A DNA stretch of 64,000 nt from Persephonella marina EX-H1 (GCF_000021565.1 NC_012440.1:562672-626671), one strand, 5' to 3'; positions 16,903 to 26,987 are shown, counted from the stretch's first letter. The notes: generated by a model not told the origin, from the sequence alone. A program made the numbers and translations.

Positions 16903-18744
16903 ATGGGAAGAGTTATAGAGTTTACAGATGTTACACTTAGAGATGGACAGCAGAGCTTGCTTGCAACAAGGGTAAGAACTGAGGATTTACTGCCTGCTGC
17001 TGAAAAACTTGATAAGGCAGGTTTCTGGTCACTTGAGGTATGGGGTGGAGCAACATTTGATGTATGTCTCAGATACCTTAAGGAAGATCCCTGGGAAAGA
17101 CTGAGAAAGTTCAAAGAAGCTGCCCCAAACACAAAACTTGAGATGCTTTTAAGGGGGCAGAATATAGTAGGTTACAGACATTACCCTGATGATGTTGTAG
17201 AGGCTTTTGTTAGAAAAGCTGCAGAGAACGGTATAGATGTTTTCAGGATATTTGATGCTTTAAATGATGTGAGAAATATGGAGGTTGCCATATCTGTAGC
17301 CAAGGAAGAGGGAAAGATAGTAAAGGGTGTTCTTTCATACACAATAAGCCCTGTCCATACTGTTGATTACTTTGTAGGTATAGCAAAGCAGCTAAGAGAT
17401 CTTGGTGTTGACATAATATCAATTAAGGATCAGGCCGGCATACTTTCACCAAAGATAGCATATGAGCTTGTTGGAAGACTTAAAGAGGAAGTAAAGCTTC
17501 CTGTTCACCTTCATGCTCAGACAACGTCAGGGATGGCAGAGATGACCTGCCTAAAGGCTGTTGAGGCTGGCTGTGATATTATTGATACCGACGTCTCAAC
17601 GTGGTCATGGCTTACAGCCCATCCTGCAAATGAAACGATGGTTTATGTTCTTAAAGAGTTTGGTTATGAGACAAAGATAGATCTCTCTATAATAGAGGAG
17701 GTTGCAGAATACCTGAAAGAGGTAAGAAAGAAGTACAAGAAGTACGACACAGCGGAGAAATGGCCAGATTCACAGGTCTTAATACATCAGATACCTGGTG
17801 GTATGATGTCAAACTTTATAAATCAGCTTAAAGAGAATGACGCCCTTGATAAACTTGAGGATGTTAAGAAAGAGGTTGCAAAGGTAAGGGAAGATCTTGG
17901 ATATCCTCCACTTGTGACACCTACAAGTCAGATTGTTGGCACACAGGCTCTTTTAAATGTTCTTCAGGGTGAAAGATACAAGGTAGTGACTAAGGAAACA
18001 AGGGATTATGTGAAAGGGCTTTACGGAAGACCACCTGCTCCAATAAAACCAGAGATAATAGAGAAGATTATAGATGGCGAGGAGCCAATACAGGTAAGAC
18101 CTGCTGATCTACTTGAGCCAGAGCTTGATAAATGCAGTGAAGAAGCACAGAAAGTGGGAGCAAGAAGTGAGGAAGATATACTCTCTTACTGTCTTTTCCC
18201 TCAGGTTGCCAAGGAGTTCTTTGAGTGGAGAGAGAAGTATGAAAAAGGAGAGGCTTTACCGCCAGAGGTGGAAGAGATAACAGAAGAGGAAGCGTGTGTG
18301 ACAAAAGCTCCTATAGAGTTTAATATCACCCTCCACGGTGAGGTCTACCATATACAGATCGCAGGTGTTGGAAGTCCAGTTGAAGGTGGAACACCTTATT
18401 TTGTGAGGGTAGACGGAAGACTTGAAGAGACTATTGTCCAGCCTATAAGGGAGATTGAGGTTGGCGAGAGGATGGAAACCTTACCTGAGGGAGGTGTTCC
18501 TGCTGGAAAGAGGCCTAAGGCAAAGGATATGGGAGATGTAAGCTCACCAATGCCAGGTAAGGTTGTTTCTGTGAAGGTATCTCCAGGAGACAGTGTGAAG
18601 AAGGGAGATGTCCTCCTGGTTGTTGAAGCTATGAAGATGGAAAATGAGATACACTCACCTATAGATGGTACCGTTGAAGAGGTTTATGTAAGGGAAGGGG
18701 ATCAGGTTAACCCTGATGAATGTCTCATAAGGATTACACCTTAG
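16903..18744 (+). CDS. pycB: Pyruvate carboxylase subunit B (biotin-carrier carboxyltransferase)
   Basis: The carboxyltransferase domain opens with FTDVTLRDGQQSLLATRVRT, and the C-terminal biotinyl domain holds the biotin-acceptor Lys in VEAMKMENEIHSP. This is the PycB/OadA family. In Aquificota close relatives serve as pyruvate carboxylase or 2-oxoglutarate carboxylase large subunits, feeding anaplerosis or the reductive TCA cycle. Which of these applies is not decidable here, and no biotin carboxylase partner lies in the window. The frame opens at ATG 16861, but the start is placed at ATG 16903 (613 residues). GGGAGAA precedes 16903, and a TATAAT box abuts 16861. A hairpin terminator follows the stop. 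Confidence 0.92.
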   Translation: MGRVIEFTDVTLRDGQQSLLATRVRTEDLLPAAEKLDKAGFWSLEVWGGATFDVCLRYLKEDPWERLRKFKEAAPNTKLEMLLRGQNIVGYRHYPDDVVEAFVRKAAENGIDVFRIFDALNDVRNMEVAISVAKEEGKIVKGVLSYTISPVHTVDYFVGIAKQLRDLGVDIISIKDQAGILSPKIAYELVGRLKEEVKLPVHLHAQTTSGMAEMTCLKAVEAGCDIIDTDVSTWSWLTAHPANETMVYVLKEFGYETKIDLSIIEEVAEYLKEVRKKYKKYDTAEKWPDSQVLIHQIPGGMMSNFINQLKENDALDKLEDVKKEVAKVREDLGYPPLVTPTSQIVGTQALLNVLQGERYKVVTKETRDYVKGLYGRPPAPIKPEIIEKIIDGEEPIQVRPADLLEPELDKCSEEAQKVGARSEEDILSYCLFPQVAKEFFEWREKYEKGEALPPEVEEITEEEACVTKAPIEFNITLHGEVYHIQIAGVGSPVEGGTPYFVRVDGRLEETIVQPIREIEVGERMETLPEGGVPAGKRPKAKDMGDVSSPMPGKVVSVKVSPGDSVKKGDVLLVVEAMKMENEIHSPIDGTVEEVYVREGDQVNPDECLIRITP

Positions 18745-18762
18745 GGGATTTCTCCCCTTTTT
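18743..18762 (+). terminator. Rho-independent terminator after pycB
   Basis: The stem AGGGGA/TCCCCT with loop TTTC is followed by TTTTT, overlapping the pycB stop codon. It separates pycB from the convergent unknown gene. Confidence 0.8.
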
Positions 18763-19378
18763 ATCTTATGTACTCCCTGAAGCTCTCACTCTTTATAACA
18801 GCCCATTTTCCAAGGGATGAACACAATGTATGTTCCTTTCCTTTTATGAACCATCCTAAGAGCGGATACCATATCAACCCTGAGACTACAGAGAGCATAT
18901 CAGCCTGGAGTTTAAAGAGAATATCGTTTGTGTTGACAATACTGTCAAAAATCTTTATCTCCTCATCTGTAAAATCGCCTTTATAATCAATAATGTCCCC
19001 GTACTCAGAGACAGAGCCTGCAGCTTCCACACTCTCTTCAAGGATAAGTTTATCAAGTGGCGTTTCTTTTATCTTCTTATAAAGATCTTTCAGTTTATCA
19101 GATGTTTTAACGAGGACTGTGTACTTATCATCAAAGAATATGGAGTATTTTTCACTTGAAGCGCTACAGAAATCAATTGGGATTATATCGTACTTCCCTG
19201 ATATAAATTTCCACCCCTCTGCTTCTAAAAGGGCTATATTGTAGTTTATCAGACTCATTGAATGTATAAACCTTTCATGATCCTTTGGGAGACCCTCGAG
19301 TGATAACAGAACCTTTTTTGACTCTTTATCAAGGATGAACATAGTGTCCGGATGTTTTAGAAAATCCTCAAATCTCAT
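18761..19378 (-). CDS. Conserved-looking protein of unknown function, 205 residues
   Basis: No family is recognised. The frame opens at ATG 19402, but the better start is ATG 19378, with GAGGG just upstream (MRFEDFLKHPDTMFILD). The upstream ATG has no ribosome site. The body is mixed alpha/beta and acidic. One short hydrophobic stretch near the C-terminus (SVVSGLIWYPLLGWFIKG) contains two Trp and may be a buried helix. There are only two Cys and no catalytic pattern. It stands alone between two terminators, convergent with pycB, so it is probably transcribed separately. Confidence 0.65.
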   Translation of the reverse strand: MRFEDFLKHPDTMFILDKESKKVLLSLEGLPKDHERFIHSMSLINYNIALLEAEGWKFISGKYDIIPIDFCSASSEKYSIFFDDKYTVLVKTSDKLKDLYKKIKETPLDKLILEESVEAAGSVSEYGDIIDYKGDFTDEEIKIFDSIVNTNDILFKLQADMLSVVSGLIWYPLLGWFIKGKEHTLCSSLGKWAVIKSESFREYIR

Positions 19379-19442
19379 ACCGCCCTCTTTGTAATAGTAC
19401 ATTTAATATTAAAAGATAGAGACTGTAGATCATTATGGCAAT

Positions 19443-19468
19443 AAAAAAAGGGGCTTTAAAGCCCCTTT
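19443..19468 (-). terminator. Rho-independent terminator after the gltD-like gene
   Basis: A perfect 22-base palindrome (19447-19468, core GGGGCTTTAAAGCCCC) is followed on the minus strand by a run of Ts. It ends the rpe-to-gltD transcript. Confidence 0.85.
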
Positions 19469-19472
19469 ATCT

Positions 19473-20927
19473 TTAGTTTTCCTTTTCGTATTCCCACTTA
19501 CCAGTCATCAGGTACTCATGTATTGCGTCAGCAGCATCTCTTCCATGTCTTATTGCTGTAACAACTGTATCACCACCGTTAACTACATCACCACCTGCAA
19601 ATATCCCCTCAATATTCGTTCTGTATCTTTTATCAACAGTTGAGAGGTTATTCCATTTATCAATGGCAAGTCCTTCAACATTTTTATAGGCCGTAGGGTT
19701 GTCTCCCTGTCCAACAGCCATAATAACAACATCACACTCTATTGTATGTTCTGATCCTTCAATAGGTTTTGGTCTTGGTCTTCCTCCTTTTTCATCAGGA
19801 ACAAGCTCCATCTTTATACATTTTAGACCCACAACCTCACCTTTCTCGTTTCCTATAACCTCAACAGGCTGTGTTAACCAGTGAAGGTGACAGCCTTCCT
19901 CAGCGAGGTGATCCCATTCTTCGTCCCTTGCAGAGGATGTATCTCTTGTTCTTCTGTAAACAACATGTGTTTCATTTCCAAGTCTTATTGAGACTATCGC
20001 ACAGTCAACAGCTGTAAATCCACCACCTATAACAGCCACTCTTTTACCTTTTGGTATCTCAACATCCTCGTCTGGCGCGAGTAACGGATGAACCTCACCA
20101 GTATTTACCTTCATTAAAAATCCTATAGCTGTGTAAACACCTTTCAGATCCTCTCCAGGGATTCCCATCTTCTTTCCTCTACCTGAACCGACACCTATGA
20201 ATATAGCGTCGTAATCCCTTCTGAGATCATTTATGGTGATATCCTCACCAATTATCACACCGGTTTTTATCTCAACACCAAGCTTCTTTATAAGTTCTAT
20301 CTCATAATCAAGGGCTTCCCTTGTAAGTCTTGGCTCAGGTATGCCGTATCTCATAACACCACCTGTATAAGGGAGAGCCTCAAATATTGTTACACTGTGC
20401 CCTTTTCTCGCAAGGAAGTAAGCTGCAGCAAGACCTGCAGGACCAGCCCCTATTACAGCAACTTTTTTACCTGTTGGTGGTTCTTTCTCATCTACCCATT
20501 CTATTCCAGATGTTCTCACACTGTCAGCAACAAATCTCTCAAGGGCTCCTATAGCAACTGAAAGACCGTTGTCTTTAAATGTGAGAACACATGTACTTTC
20601 ACAAAGTCTGTCTACAGGACAGACCCTACCACATACCGAACTGAAAGGAGATGTCTGTCTCAGTATTTTATATGCATCAAAAACCCTGTTCTGCTGTATA
20701 GCTTCAATCCATTTAGGCATATCATTTTCTACAGGACATGACTCAACACATGTAGGTCTGTTACATAGAAGGCATCTGAAAGCCTCGTCCTTGGCAACTG
20801 TATGCCCATATCCAAATGTGAACTCTTTAAATGTTTTTGCCCTTACATCAGGTGGAAGCATGGGCATCGGATTTCTGTCGTGTCTTCTATATACCTTCTT
20901 CTGTCTTTTTCTCTTCTCCTGCGCCAT
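19473..20927 (-). CDS. gltD: Glutamate synthase small-subunit-like NADPH oxidoreductase
   Basis: The 484-residue flavoprotein has an N-terminal Fe-S region with cysteines in FRCLLCNRPTCVESCPVE and SSVCGRVCPVDRLCESTC. An FAD Rossmann loop VAVIGAGPAGLAAAYFLA and a second nucleotide loop VAVIGGGFTAVDCA follow. The C-terminal motif is GIFAGGDVVNGGDTVVTAIRHG. This family supplies NADPH electrons to glutamate synthase, but also covers NfnB-like and DPD-like enzymes. The large glutamate synthase subunit lies about 12 kb away in the same window, supporting the GltD role by inference. It follows argF by 13 bases. Confidence 0.88.
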   Translation of the reverse strand: MAQEKRKRQKKVYRRHDRNPMPMLPPDVRAKTFKEFTFGYGHTVAKDEAFRCLLCNRPTCVESCPVENDMPKWIEAIQQNRVFDAYKILRQTSPFSSVCGRVCPVDRLCESTCVLTFKDNGLSVAIGALERFVADSVRTSGIEWVDEKEPPTGKKVAVIGAGPAGLAAAYFLARKGHSVTIFEALPYTGGVMRYGIPEPRLTREALDYEIELIKKLGVEIKTGVIIGEDITINDLRRDYDAIFIGVGSGRGKKMGIPGEDLKGVYTAIGFLMKVNTGEVHPLLAPDEDVEIPKGKRVAVIGGGFTAVDCAIVSIRLGNETHVVYRRTRDTSSARDEEWDHLAEEGCHLHWLTQPVEVIGNEKGEVVGLKCIKMELVPDEKGGRPRPKPIEGSEHTIECDVVIMAVGQGDNPTAYKNVEGLAIDKWNNLSTVDKRYRTNIEGIFAGGDVVNGGDTVVTAIRHGRDAADAIHEYLMTGKWEYEKEN

Positions 20928-20940
20928 TACAAACCTCCTT

Positions 20941-21849
20941 TTATTTGAATAGTAAGCTCATTAATGCTTTCTGTGCATGAAGTCTGTTTTCAGCTTCATC
21001 AAAGATAACATCCGAATACTTCTCAAATATATCCTCGGTTATCTCCTCACCTTTGTGTGCAGGTAAGCAGTGCATAACAATAACATTCTTGGATGCGTGT
21101 GATAAAAGATCACTGTTTACTGTGAAACCTTTGAAGAGCTCTTTTTTCTCTTTCTCTCCTTCCTGACCCATACTAACCCAGACATCTGTGTAAACAACAT
21201 CAGCCTCCTTTACAGCCTCAACAGGATCGTTTGTTATCTGAATCTCTGCTCCAGACTTCTCAGAGAGCTTGAAAGCTTCATAAACGGCCTTTCCTGATGG
21301 CTCATACCCTTCAGGCGTCGCAACAGAAACATTAAAACCTACAAGACCTCCAGCTATAAGCCATGTGTTTGCAACATTGTTCCCATCTCCAACAAACGCA
21401 ACCTTTATACCTTCAATCTTCCCAAGTCTCTCGTATATCGTCTGGAGATCGGCAAGTATCTGACAGGGATGGAGATAGTCTGTAAGGGCATTTATAACAG
21501 GTTTATCAAAATATCTTGATAGCTCCTCAACCTCGCTGTGAGAGTACGTTCTTATAACTATACCGTCAAGGTATCTTGACATAACCCTTCCGGTATCTTT
21601 TATGTCCTCACCTCTGCTCATCTGTGTTGAGGATCCCTGAATGTATATAGGCTGTCCACCCATCTGGTAGACACCTACCTCAAAGGAGAGCCTTGTTCTT
21701 GTTGAAGGTTTCATAAATATAAGACCTATAGACTTTCCCTTTAATGTCTGATCTTTTATCTCACCTTTTTTTAGTTTTACTGCGTACTCTATTATCTGGA
21801 ATATCTCATCTCTGTTAAGGTCTGAGATATTTAAAAAATCCCTTTTCAA
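20941..21849 (-). CDS. argF: Ornithine carbamoyltransferase
   Basis: The enzyme makes citrulline from ornithine and carbamoyl phosphate in arginine synthesis. The 302-residue length is typical. The carbamoyl-phosphate loop reads FMKPSTRTRLSFEVG, HPCQILADL lies mid-protein, and the ornithine-side motif HCLPAHKGEEI with the catalytic Cys is intact. This separates it from aspartate carbamoyltransferase, encoded just upstream in the same direction. Its start lies 90 bases after pyrB, enough for a separate promoter. Confidence 0.97.
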   Translation of the reverse strand: MKRDFLNISDLNRDEIFQIIEYAVKLKKGEIKDQTLKGKSIGLIFMKPSTRTRLSFEVGVYQMGGQPIYIQGSSTQMSRGEDIKDTGRVMSRYLDGIVIRTYSHSEVEELSRYFDKPVINALTDYLHPCQILADLQTIYERLGKIEGIKVAFVGDGNNVANTWLIAGGLVGFNVSVATPEGYEPSGKAVYEAFKLSEKSGAEIQITNDPVEAVKEADVVYTDVWVSMGQEGEKEKKELFKGFTVNSDLLSHASKNVIVMHCLPAHKGEEITEDIFEKYSDVIFDEAENRLHAQKALMSLLFK

Positions 21850-21939
21850 CGGTTATTCCTCCAATATATTAGGTAAAAAATATAACATTGTTTGATTTTT
21901 TATTCAAGAATGGGTGCAGTACAGGGATTTTATTGTTGT

Positions 21940-22848
21940 TTAGTTCTGTAGTAGATATCTGTATATAGCCATTCTTGTGAAAAGACCGTTTTCCACCTGA
22001 TCCAGTATAAGACTTCTATCCCCATACACAAGTTCACTCTGCATCTCAATACCTCTGTTTACAGGACCTGGATGCATTATGACGGCATCCTCTTTGAGAA
22101 GGTTAACCCTTTCCTGATTAAGCCCATACCTTATTGAGTACTCGTTTAATGTTGAGAAGAACACCTTTTTCTGTCTTTCAAGCTGTATCCTCAGGAATAT
22201 AGCCACATCTTTCCCCTTCAATGCCTCATTAACATCTGTTGTGACGTAGTCAACCTCAAAAACCTCAAGATGTCTCGGAAGCATGGTCTGTGGGCCGCAT
22301 ATCGTTATTTCTGCACCTAACATCTTTAAAAGCTTTATGTCTGATCTTGCCACCCTGCTGTGAAGTATATCCCCAACTATTACAATCTTCAGTCCTTCTA
22401 TCTTCCCTTTCTTTTCAAGAATGGTAAAGGCATCTAAAAGAGCCTGTGAAGGATGCTCATGTGTTCCGTCCCCTGCATTTATAACTCTGGATTTTACTTT
22501 GTTTGCTACGATATGTGCAGCGCCTGACATATAATGTCTTAAAACTATAAAGTCTGCATTCATAGCCTCAAGGGTTTTTATTGTGTCGTAAAGTGTTTCC
22601 CCTTTTTTTACAGAGCTTGAAGATCCTGATATATTTATCGTATCGGCTCCTAATATCTTGCCTGCAAGTTCAAATGATGTTCTTGTTCTTGTTGAGCTTT
22701 CAAAAAATGGGAGGAGTATTGAGTATCCTCTAAGGTCTGTAAACTTTGTTTCCCCGTTTTTATATTTTTCCTTGTAATCTCTGAACAGTTTATATATACC
22801 TTCAAAATCCTTCAGTTCAATATTATTTACAGATATTAAGTTTTTCAA
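21940..22848 (-). CDS. pyrB: Aspartate carbamoyltransferase catalytic subunit
   Basis: PyrB forms carbamoyl-aspartate in pyrimidine synthesis. The 302-residue protein shows the substrate loop FESSTRTRTSFELAG, GDGTHEHPSQALLDAFT, and the C-terminal HPGPVNRGIEM. The start is a TTG codon at 22848 with GGAG seven bases upstream. No regulatory PyrI partner is adjacent. Dihydroorotase (pyrC) lies about 7 kb upstream in another transcript. Confidence 0.96.
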   Translation of the reverse strand: MKNLISVNNIELKDFEGIYKLFRDYKEKYKNGETKFTDLRGYSILLPFFESSTRTRTSFELAGKILGADTINISGSSSSVKKGETLYDTIKTLEAMNADFIVLRHYMSGAAHIVANKVKSRVINAGDGTHEHPSQALLDAFTILEKKGKIEGLKIVIVGDILHSRVARSDIKLLKMLGAEITICGPQTMLPRHLEVFEVDYVTTDVNEALKGKDVAIFLRIQLERQKKVFFSTLNEYSIRYGLNQERVNLLKEDAVIMHPGPVNRGIEMQSELVYGDRSLILDQVENGLFTRMAIYRYLLQN

Positions 22849-22896
22849 ACCTCTTCTCCGTATTTTTTATAAATATTATAAACTGATGGAGAAGTA

Positions 22897-24864
22897 TTAA
22901 TCTATAACTTCCATTATTTTATCCTCTGGAACGGGTTTCCCAAAGTAGTAACCCTGTCCGTAGTCACATCCGTTTTCTATGAGAAATCTAAGCTGTTCTT
23001 CAGTCTCAACACCCTCAGCTATCGTTTTAAGATTCATACTTTTTGCCATTGATATGATCGTTTTCACTATCATCTCATCATTTCTATCTCTGCCAATACC
23101 TTTTACAAATGATCTGTCTATCTTTAGGAAATCAACAGGAAGTATCTTCAGGTAGTTCAATGATGAGTAACCTGTTCCAAAATCATCTATGGCTATCTTT
23201 ATCCCTTTTTCCTTCAGATTTCTGAGTTTTGTAATATTTTCTGATACACTGTCCATAATCGCCGTTTCTGTTAGCTCTATAACTATCCTGTCTGGAGGTA
23301 TATCTGAGTTCTCCAACGATAATAGAAAGTCTCTGTCAAACATAGGCTTGTTCAGCTGTATAGATGATATGTTAACAGACAGTTTTATATTCTGGGGTAC
23401 TTTTTTTGAGAATTTTAGAACAGAGTTAAGTATTCTCTCGCCAAGTTCCACAATCAGTCCCGTCTCTTCAGCAACAGGTATTATGTCTTTAGGAAGAATT
23501 ACTGTTTCGTTACCATCATTAAGCCTGAAAAGTGCTTCAAGACTGTCAATCTCACCTGTTTTCAGGTTTATTATTGGCTGGTAGTAAATCAGAATATTGT
23601 TTTCCTCTATAACCTTTCTTATCTTCTCCTTAAGGTTTAGTATCCTTGTTATCTCGGAGTATATATTCTTTGAGAAAAACTCAAAGCTTTTGCCAGGTGT
23701 TCTTTTGGCCTTAAGTAATGCTATCTCTGCATTTTTATAAAGATCATCAGGATAAACACCATCTTTGGGAAATACGGACACACCCATCTTTATCTCAACG
23801 AATATCTTAAAACCGTTTATGCTGTACTCACCCTCAACAGAGTTGAAAACATCCTCTATCTTTCCTGTCAGCTTCTCAAAACTTCTGAATGCGTAAAGTA
23901 AGATACCAAACTTGTCATCACCTACCCTTGCTACAGAATCAACATCTGTCATTAACTCTTCAAGTTTTTTTGATATTGATATAAGAACCTTGTCACCTGT
24001 TTCATACCCATACTGTTTGTTTATTATCTTAAAGTCCTTTATGTCAATAAGGATAACTGCAACGAGATGGTTATTTTTCCTTGCATAATCAAGGGCTTTT
24101 TTGAGATTTTCTATAAACTTTTTTCTGTTAGGAAGTCCTGTAAGCTCATCATGGCTGTAAAGATAGTTCAGCCTTTTTTCAAGCTCAACCTTTTCCGTCC
24201 TGTCAACGCAGACACCCATCCCTGCATACTTTCCCTGATATTTTATCGTTGTTGTAATAAGTTCAAGATGCTTTTCTTTCCCGTCTTTTGATATTATTGT
24301 CAGAAGGTCGTAATGCTTGTCCATCATCTTTCCTGACAGTCTATCATTTATCGTTTTTATAACATCCTCTCTGAATTTTGGATGAACTATCTCCCACGGT
24401 CTTATCTTTTTCAGCTCCTCTTCAGAAAAACCTGTTATCTCCTGGAATGTTCTGTTTGAGAATATAAATGTCTCCCTGTATATGAAGCTTCCTGCCGGTG
24501 ATTTTTCTATCAGTGTGTTAAGCAACTCTCTCATCTCCTGTATGTCCTTCTGTGTTGCCTCAACAAGGAACACAAGAAGCCTGTTTTTTAGTTTATCTAT
24601 TACCGGAAAAACAAAAACAGCAAAGTTCTTATCGTTTATTTTTATCTTCTGTGCAAAATATCTGTTTTTTTCAAATGACCTTTTTAATCTATCAAATATA
24701 ATGTCTTTAAATATTTCTACTATATTCTTACCCTTCAGATGATTCTCTTCTTTTTGCAGAAATCTTTTAAACATCTCATTTGAGAACAGATAGTCTCCAC
24801 CTTCAGTAAAAAAAGCTATACCGTTTAGATGATTTTCCATAATGTCACTGTCTAACTCCATCAA
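22897..24864 (-). CDS. PAS-GGDEF-EAL cyclic-di-GMP phosphodiesterase
   Basis: The 655-residue soluble protein carries N-terminal PAS-type sensing regions (about 10-115 and 120-230), a GGDEF domain (about 235-395) and an EAL domain (about 405-650). The cyclase signature is degenerate, reading GDDKF in ARVGDDKFGILL with the catalytic Glu replaced by Lys, so diguanylate cyclase activity is doubtful. The EAL domain looks complete: SLEALFRL, VNISSIQL, ELTETAI, IDDFGTGYSSLNYL, AEGVETEEQL and GQGYYFGKPV. It most likely hydrolyses c-di-GMP in response to a PAS-bound signal. It sits between truB (9 bases) and pyrB. Confidence 0.9.
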   Translation of the reverse strand: MMELDSDIMENHLNGIAFFTEGGDYLFSNEMFKRFLQKEENHLKGKNIVEIFKDIIFDRLKRSFEKNRYFAQKIKINDKNFAVFVFPVIDKLKNRLLVFLVEATQKDIQEMRELLNTLIEKSPAGSFIYRETFIFSNRTFQEITGFSEEELKKIRPWEIVHPKFREDVIKTINDRLSGKMMDKHYDLLTIISKDGKEKHLELITTTIKYQGKYAGMGVCVDRTEKVELEKRLNYLYSHDELTGLPNRKKFIENLKKALDYARKNNHLVAVILIDIKDFKIINKQYGYETGDKVLISISKKLEELMTDVDSVARVGDDKFGILLYAFRSFEKLTGKIEDVFNSVEGEYSINGFKIFVEIKMGVSVFPKDGVYPDDLYKNAEIALLKAKRTPGKSFEFFSKNIYSEITRILNLKEKIRKVIEENNILIYYQPIINLKTGEIDSLEALFRLNDGNETVILPKDIIPVAEETGLIVELGERILNSVLKFSKKVPQNIKLSVNISSIQLNKPMFDRDFLLSLENSDIPPDRIVIELTETAIMDSVSENITKLRNLKEKGIKIAIDDFGTGYSSLNYLKILPVDFLKIDRSFVKGIGRDRNDEMIVKTIISMAKSMNLKTIAEGVETEEQLRFLIENGCDYGQGYYFGKPVPEDKIMEVID

Positions 24865-24872
24865 CCCTCCAG

Positions 24873-25760
24873 TTAAATAAAAACTTTAACTGGCTGTAGG
24901 ATCTGGTTTTCTTTAATCTCCCCGATACCAAGAAATCTCTTATTTTTATCAAGTACTTTAACTAAACCTTTAATACTGTAAGGAACCTTAAATCTCTGCC
25001 CTTTTATAAATCTTTCGTCAAAAACAGGATCTAATAAAATCTCTGTAAAAAAATATAAAGCATCTTTTATATCTATTAATCTACTTTCTATATCCTGTTC
25101 TGTCATCCTTAGAAGTTCTTCTAATTTAATAGCGTTTTCAACACTAAAAATGCCAACCTTAGTTCTCCTCAGGCTTTTTACATATGCCCCACATCCTGCT
25201 TTATCACCTATCTCTTTTACAAGACTTCTTATGTACGTTCCTGAACTGCAGTGAACTTTTATTGTGAAAAAGGGCATCTCAATTTTTAATATCTGAATGC
25301 TGTAAATTGTAACCTCCTTTGGCTTTAACTTCACCTGAATGCCTTTCTTTGCTAGCTGGTATGCCCTTTTACCTTCAATCCTTTTTGATGAATAGGGGGG
25401 AGGGGTCTGGAGGTATCTTTTTTTAAATGAAAGTATGATATCCTTCAACTGGTCTTCGTCTATTTTACACTCCTTCTCTTCTATCACTCTACCCTGCCTG
25501 TCGTATGTATCTGTTATCTTCCCGAGCTCTCCTGTTGCTATGTACTCCTTATCAAGTCCCTGAAAGTACTCTGTAAGTCTTGTTGCTTTCCCAACTGTTA
25601 TGACCATAAGACCTGATGCGAAATAATCAAGCGTCCCGGTATGACCAACCTTTATCTCTTTTCCGGTTATCTGTTTAAAATGCTTTTTTATCTTCTGAAC
25701 AAGATGATTTGATGTTATATTTTCAGGTTTATCAACCAGAAGTATCCCGTCCATGCCCAC
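24873..25760 (-). CDS. truB: tRNA pseudouridine-55 synthase
   Basis: TruB modifies U55 in the T loop of tRNAs. The 295-residue protein starts DGILLVDKPENITSNHLVQ and has the catalytic Asp motif VGHTGTLDYFASGLMVITVG, then KATRLTEYFQGLDKEY and the C-terminal CSSGTYIRSLVKEIGDKAG. It starts six bases after folC and is followed nine bases later by the c-di-GMP gene. Confidence 0.97.
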   Translation of the reverse strand: MGMDGILLVDKPENITSNHLVQKIKKHFKQITGKEIKVGHTGTLDYFASGLMVITVGKATRLTEYFQGLDKEYIATGELGKITDTYDRQGRVIEEKECKIDEDQLKDIILSFKKRYLQTPPPYSSKRIEGKRAYQLAKKGIQVKLKPKEVTIYSIQILKIEMPFFTIKVHCSSGTYIRSLVKEIGDKAGCGAYVKSLRRTKVGIFSVENAIKLEELLRMTEQDIESRLIDIKDALYFFTEILLDPVFDERFIKGQRFKVPYSIKGLVKVLDKNKRFLGIGEIKENQILQPVKVFI

Positions 25761-25766
25761 CTTCTT

Positions 25767-26987
25767 TTACTTTATTTTTTTCAGGATCTCCCCTGCAAGA
25801 TAAAGTGATCCTGTTATTAGAACAACAGATTTACTGTCGGCTTCTTCTATAGCCTTCTTTAAAGCTCCATCTATATCCGGTATAAAATCTATATCTTTAA
25901 ACTGTGATATCTCATCTTCTGTTATAGAACGTGAAAAAGGTAACTTTGTTGCTATAACCCTGTCTGATGAGGATCTTATTATATGAATAATACTCTTATA
26001 ATCCTTATCTTTCATACAGCTGAAAACTGTTATTATCTTTCTGCCTGGATATAATCTTTTTACCTCTTCTACCGTTTTTGAGACAGCATCTAAGTTGTGA
26101 GCCCCATCCACTATAACAGGTGGCTCTTCCTTTAATATCTGCATCCTTCCAGGGATAAAACTCCCTGAGATAGCTTTTTTCACTTTTTCATCATCCACTT
26201 TTATACCTTTTCTTTCAGAGTAAAGTAAAAATGCTGTTAGAGCTGTTGCAGCATTTGAGAGCTGTCTGTCGCCTAAGATTGATGTTCTGATATCCCTGAT
26301 CTCTTTACCCTTAAATATGTAATCCATACTTCTATCTTTTATCTGGTATGTAAAGCCTATAGGGTAGTGGTATATCTCCTTTATACCTTTCATCACAGCC
26401 TGTGATATTATCTCCATCTGGTCAGTTCCTATAACAACAGGTCTGTCTTTCCTTGTTATCCCGAGCTTTTCCCTTGCTATCTCCATAAGACTGTTTCCAA
26501 GAAGATCTGTATGATCAAGTGATACATTTGTTATAACTGAGATCTCCGGGTAAACGACATTTGTTGCATCCCATCTCCCACCAAGACCGACCTCAAGAAC
26601 GGCTATATCAACATTCTCATCTAAAAAGTATCTGAATGCTATAACAGCTGAAGCCTCAAAGTATGTAAGATCGTACCTTTTTATAAGATCCTCTATCTCT
26701 TTAATATATCTATCAAGCTTATCAACTTCTATACTTTTCCTGTTCACCTGCCATCTTTCATTCTCTTCCATTATGTGAGGTGATGTAAAAAGGCCGGTTT
26801 TAAGGCCGTGATACCTTAAAAGAGATTCCAGGTATACAGCTGTTGATCCTTTACCGTTAGTTCCTGATATAAGTATAGAAGGAAATTCTTTTTGAGGTTC
26901 TCCTATCTCTTCCAGCGCCTTTTTTATCCTTTCAAGATCAGGCTGTATATGGAAGACCTTTCTGTTGAAAAGTCTGTAAAGCTTCAT
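25767..26987 (-). CDS. folC: Folylpolyglutamate synthase/dihydrofolate synthase
   Basis: FolC adds Glu residues to folates. The 406-residue protein has the Mur-ligase-like ATP loop LISGTNGKGSTAVYLESLLR, the FTSPHIMEENERW motif, EVGLGGRWDATNVV and the C-terminal DGAHNLDAVSKTVEE. Whether it also acts on dihydropteroate cannot be told from the sequence. Its start overlaps lgt by 4 bases. Confidence 0.95.
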   Translation of the reverse strand: MKLYRLFNRKVFHIQPDLERIKKALEEIGEPQKEFPSILISGTNGKGSTAVYLESLLRYHGLKTGLFTSPHIMEENERWQVNRKSIEVDKLDRYIKEIEDLIKRYDLTYFEASAVIAFRYFLDENVDIAVLEVGLGGRWDATNVVYPEISVITNVSLDHTDLLGNSLMEIAREKLGITRKDRPVVIGTDQMEIISQAVMKGIKEIYHYPIGFTYQIKDRSMDYIFKGKEIRDIRTSILGDRQLSNAATALTAFLLYSERKGIKVDDEKVKKAISGSFIPGRMQILKEEPPVIVDGAHNLDAVSKTVEEVKRLYPGRKIITVFSCMKDKDYKSIIHIIRSSSDRVIATKLPFSRSITEDEISQFKDIDFIPDIDGALKKAIEEADSKSVVLITGSLYLAGEILKKIK

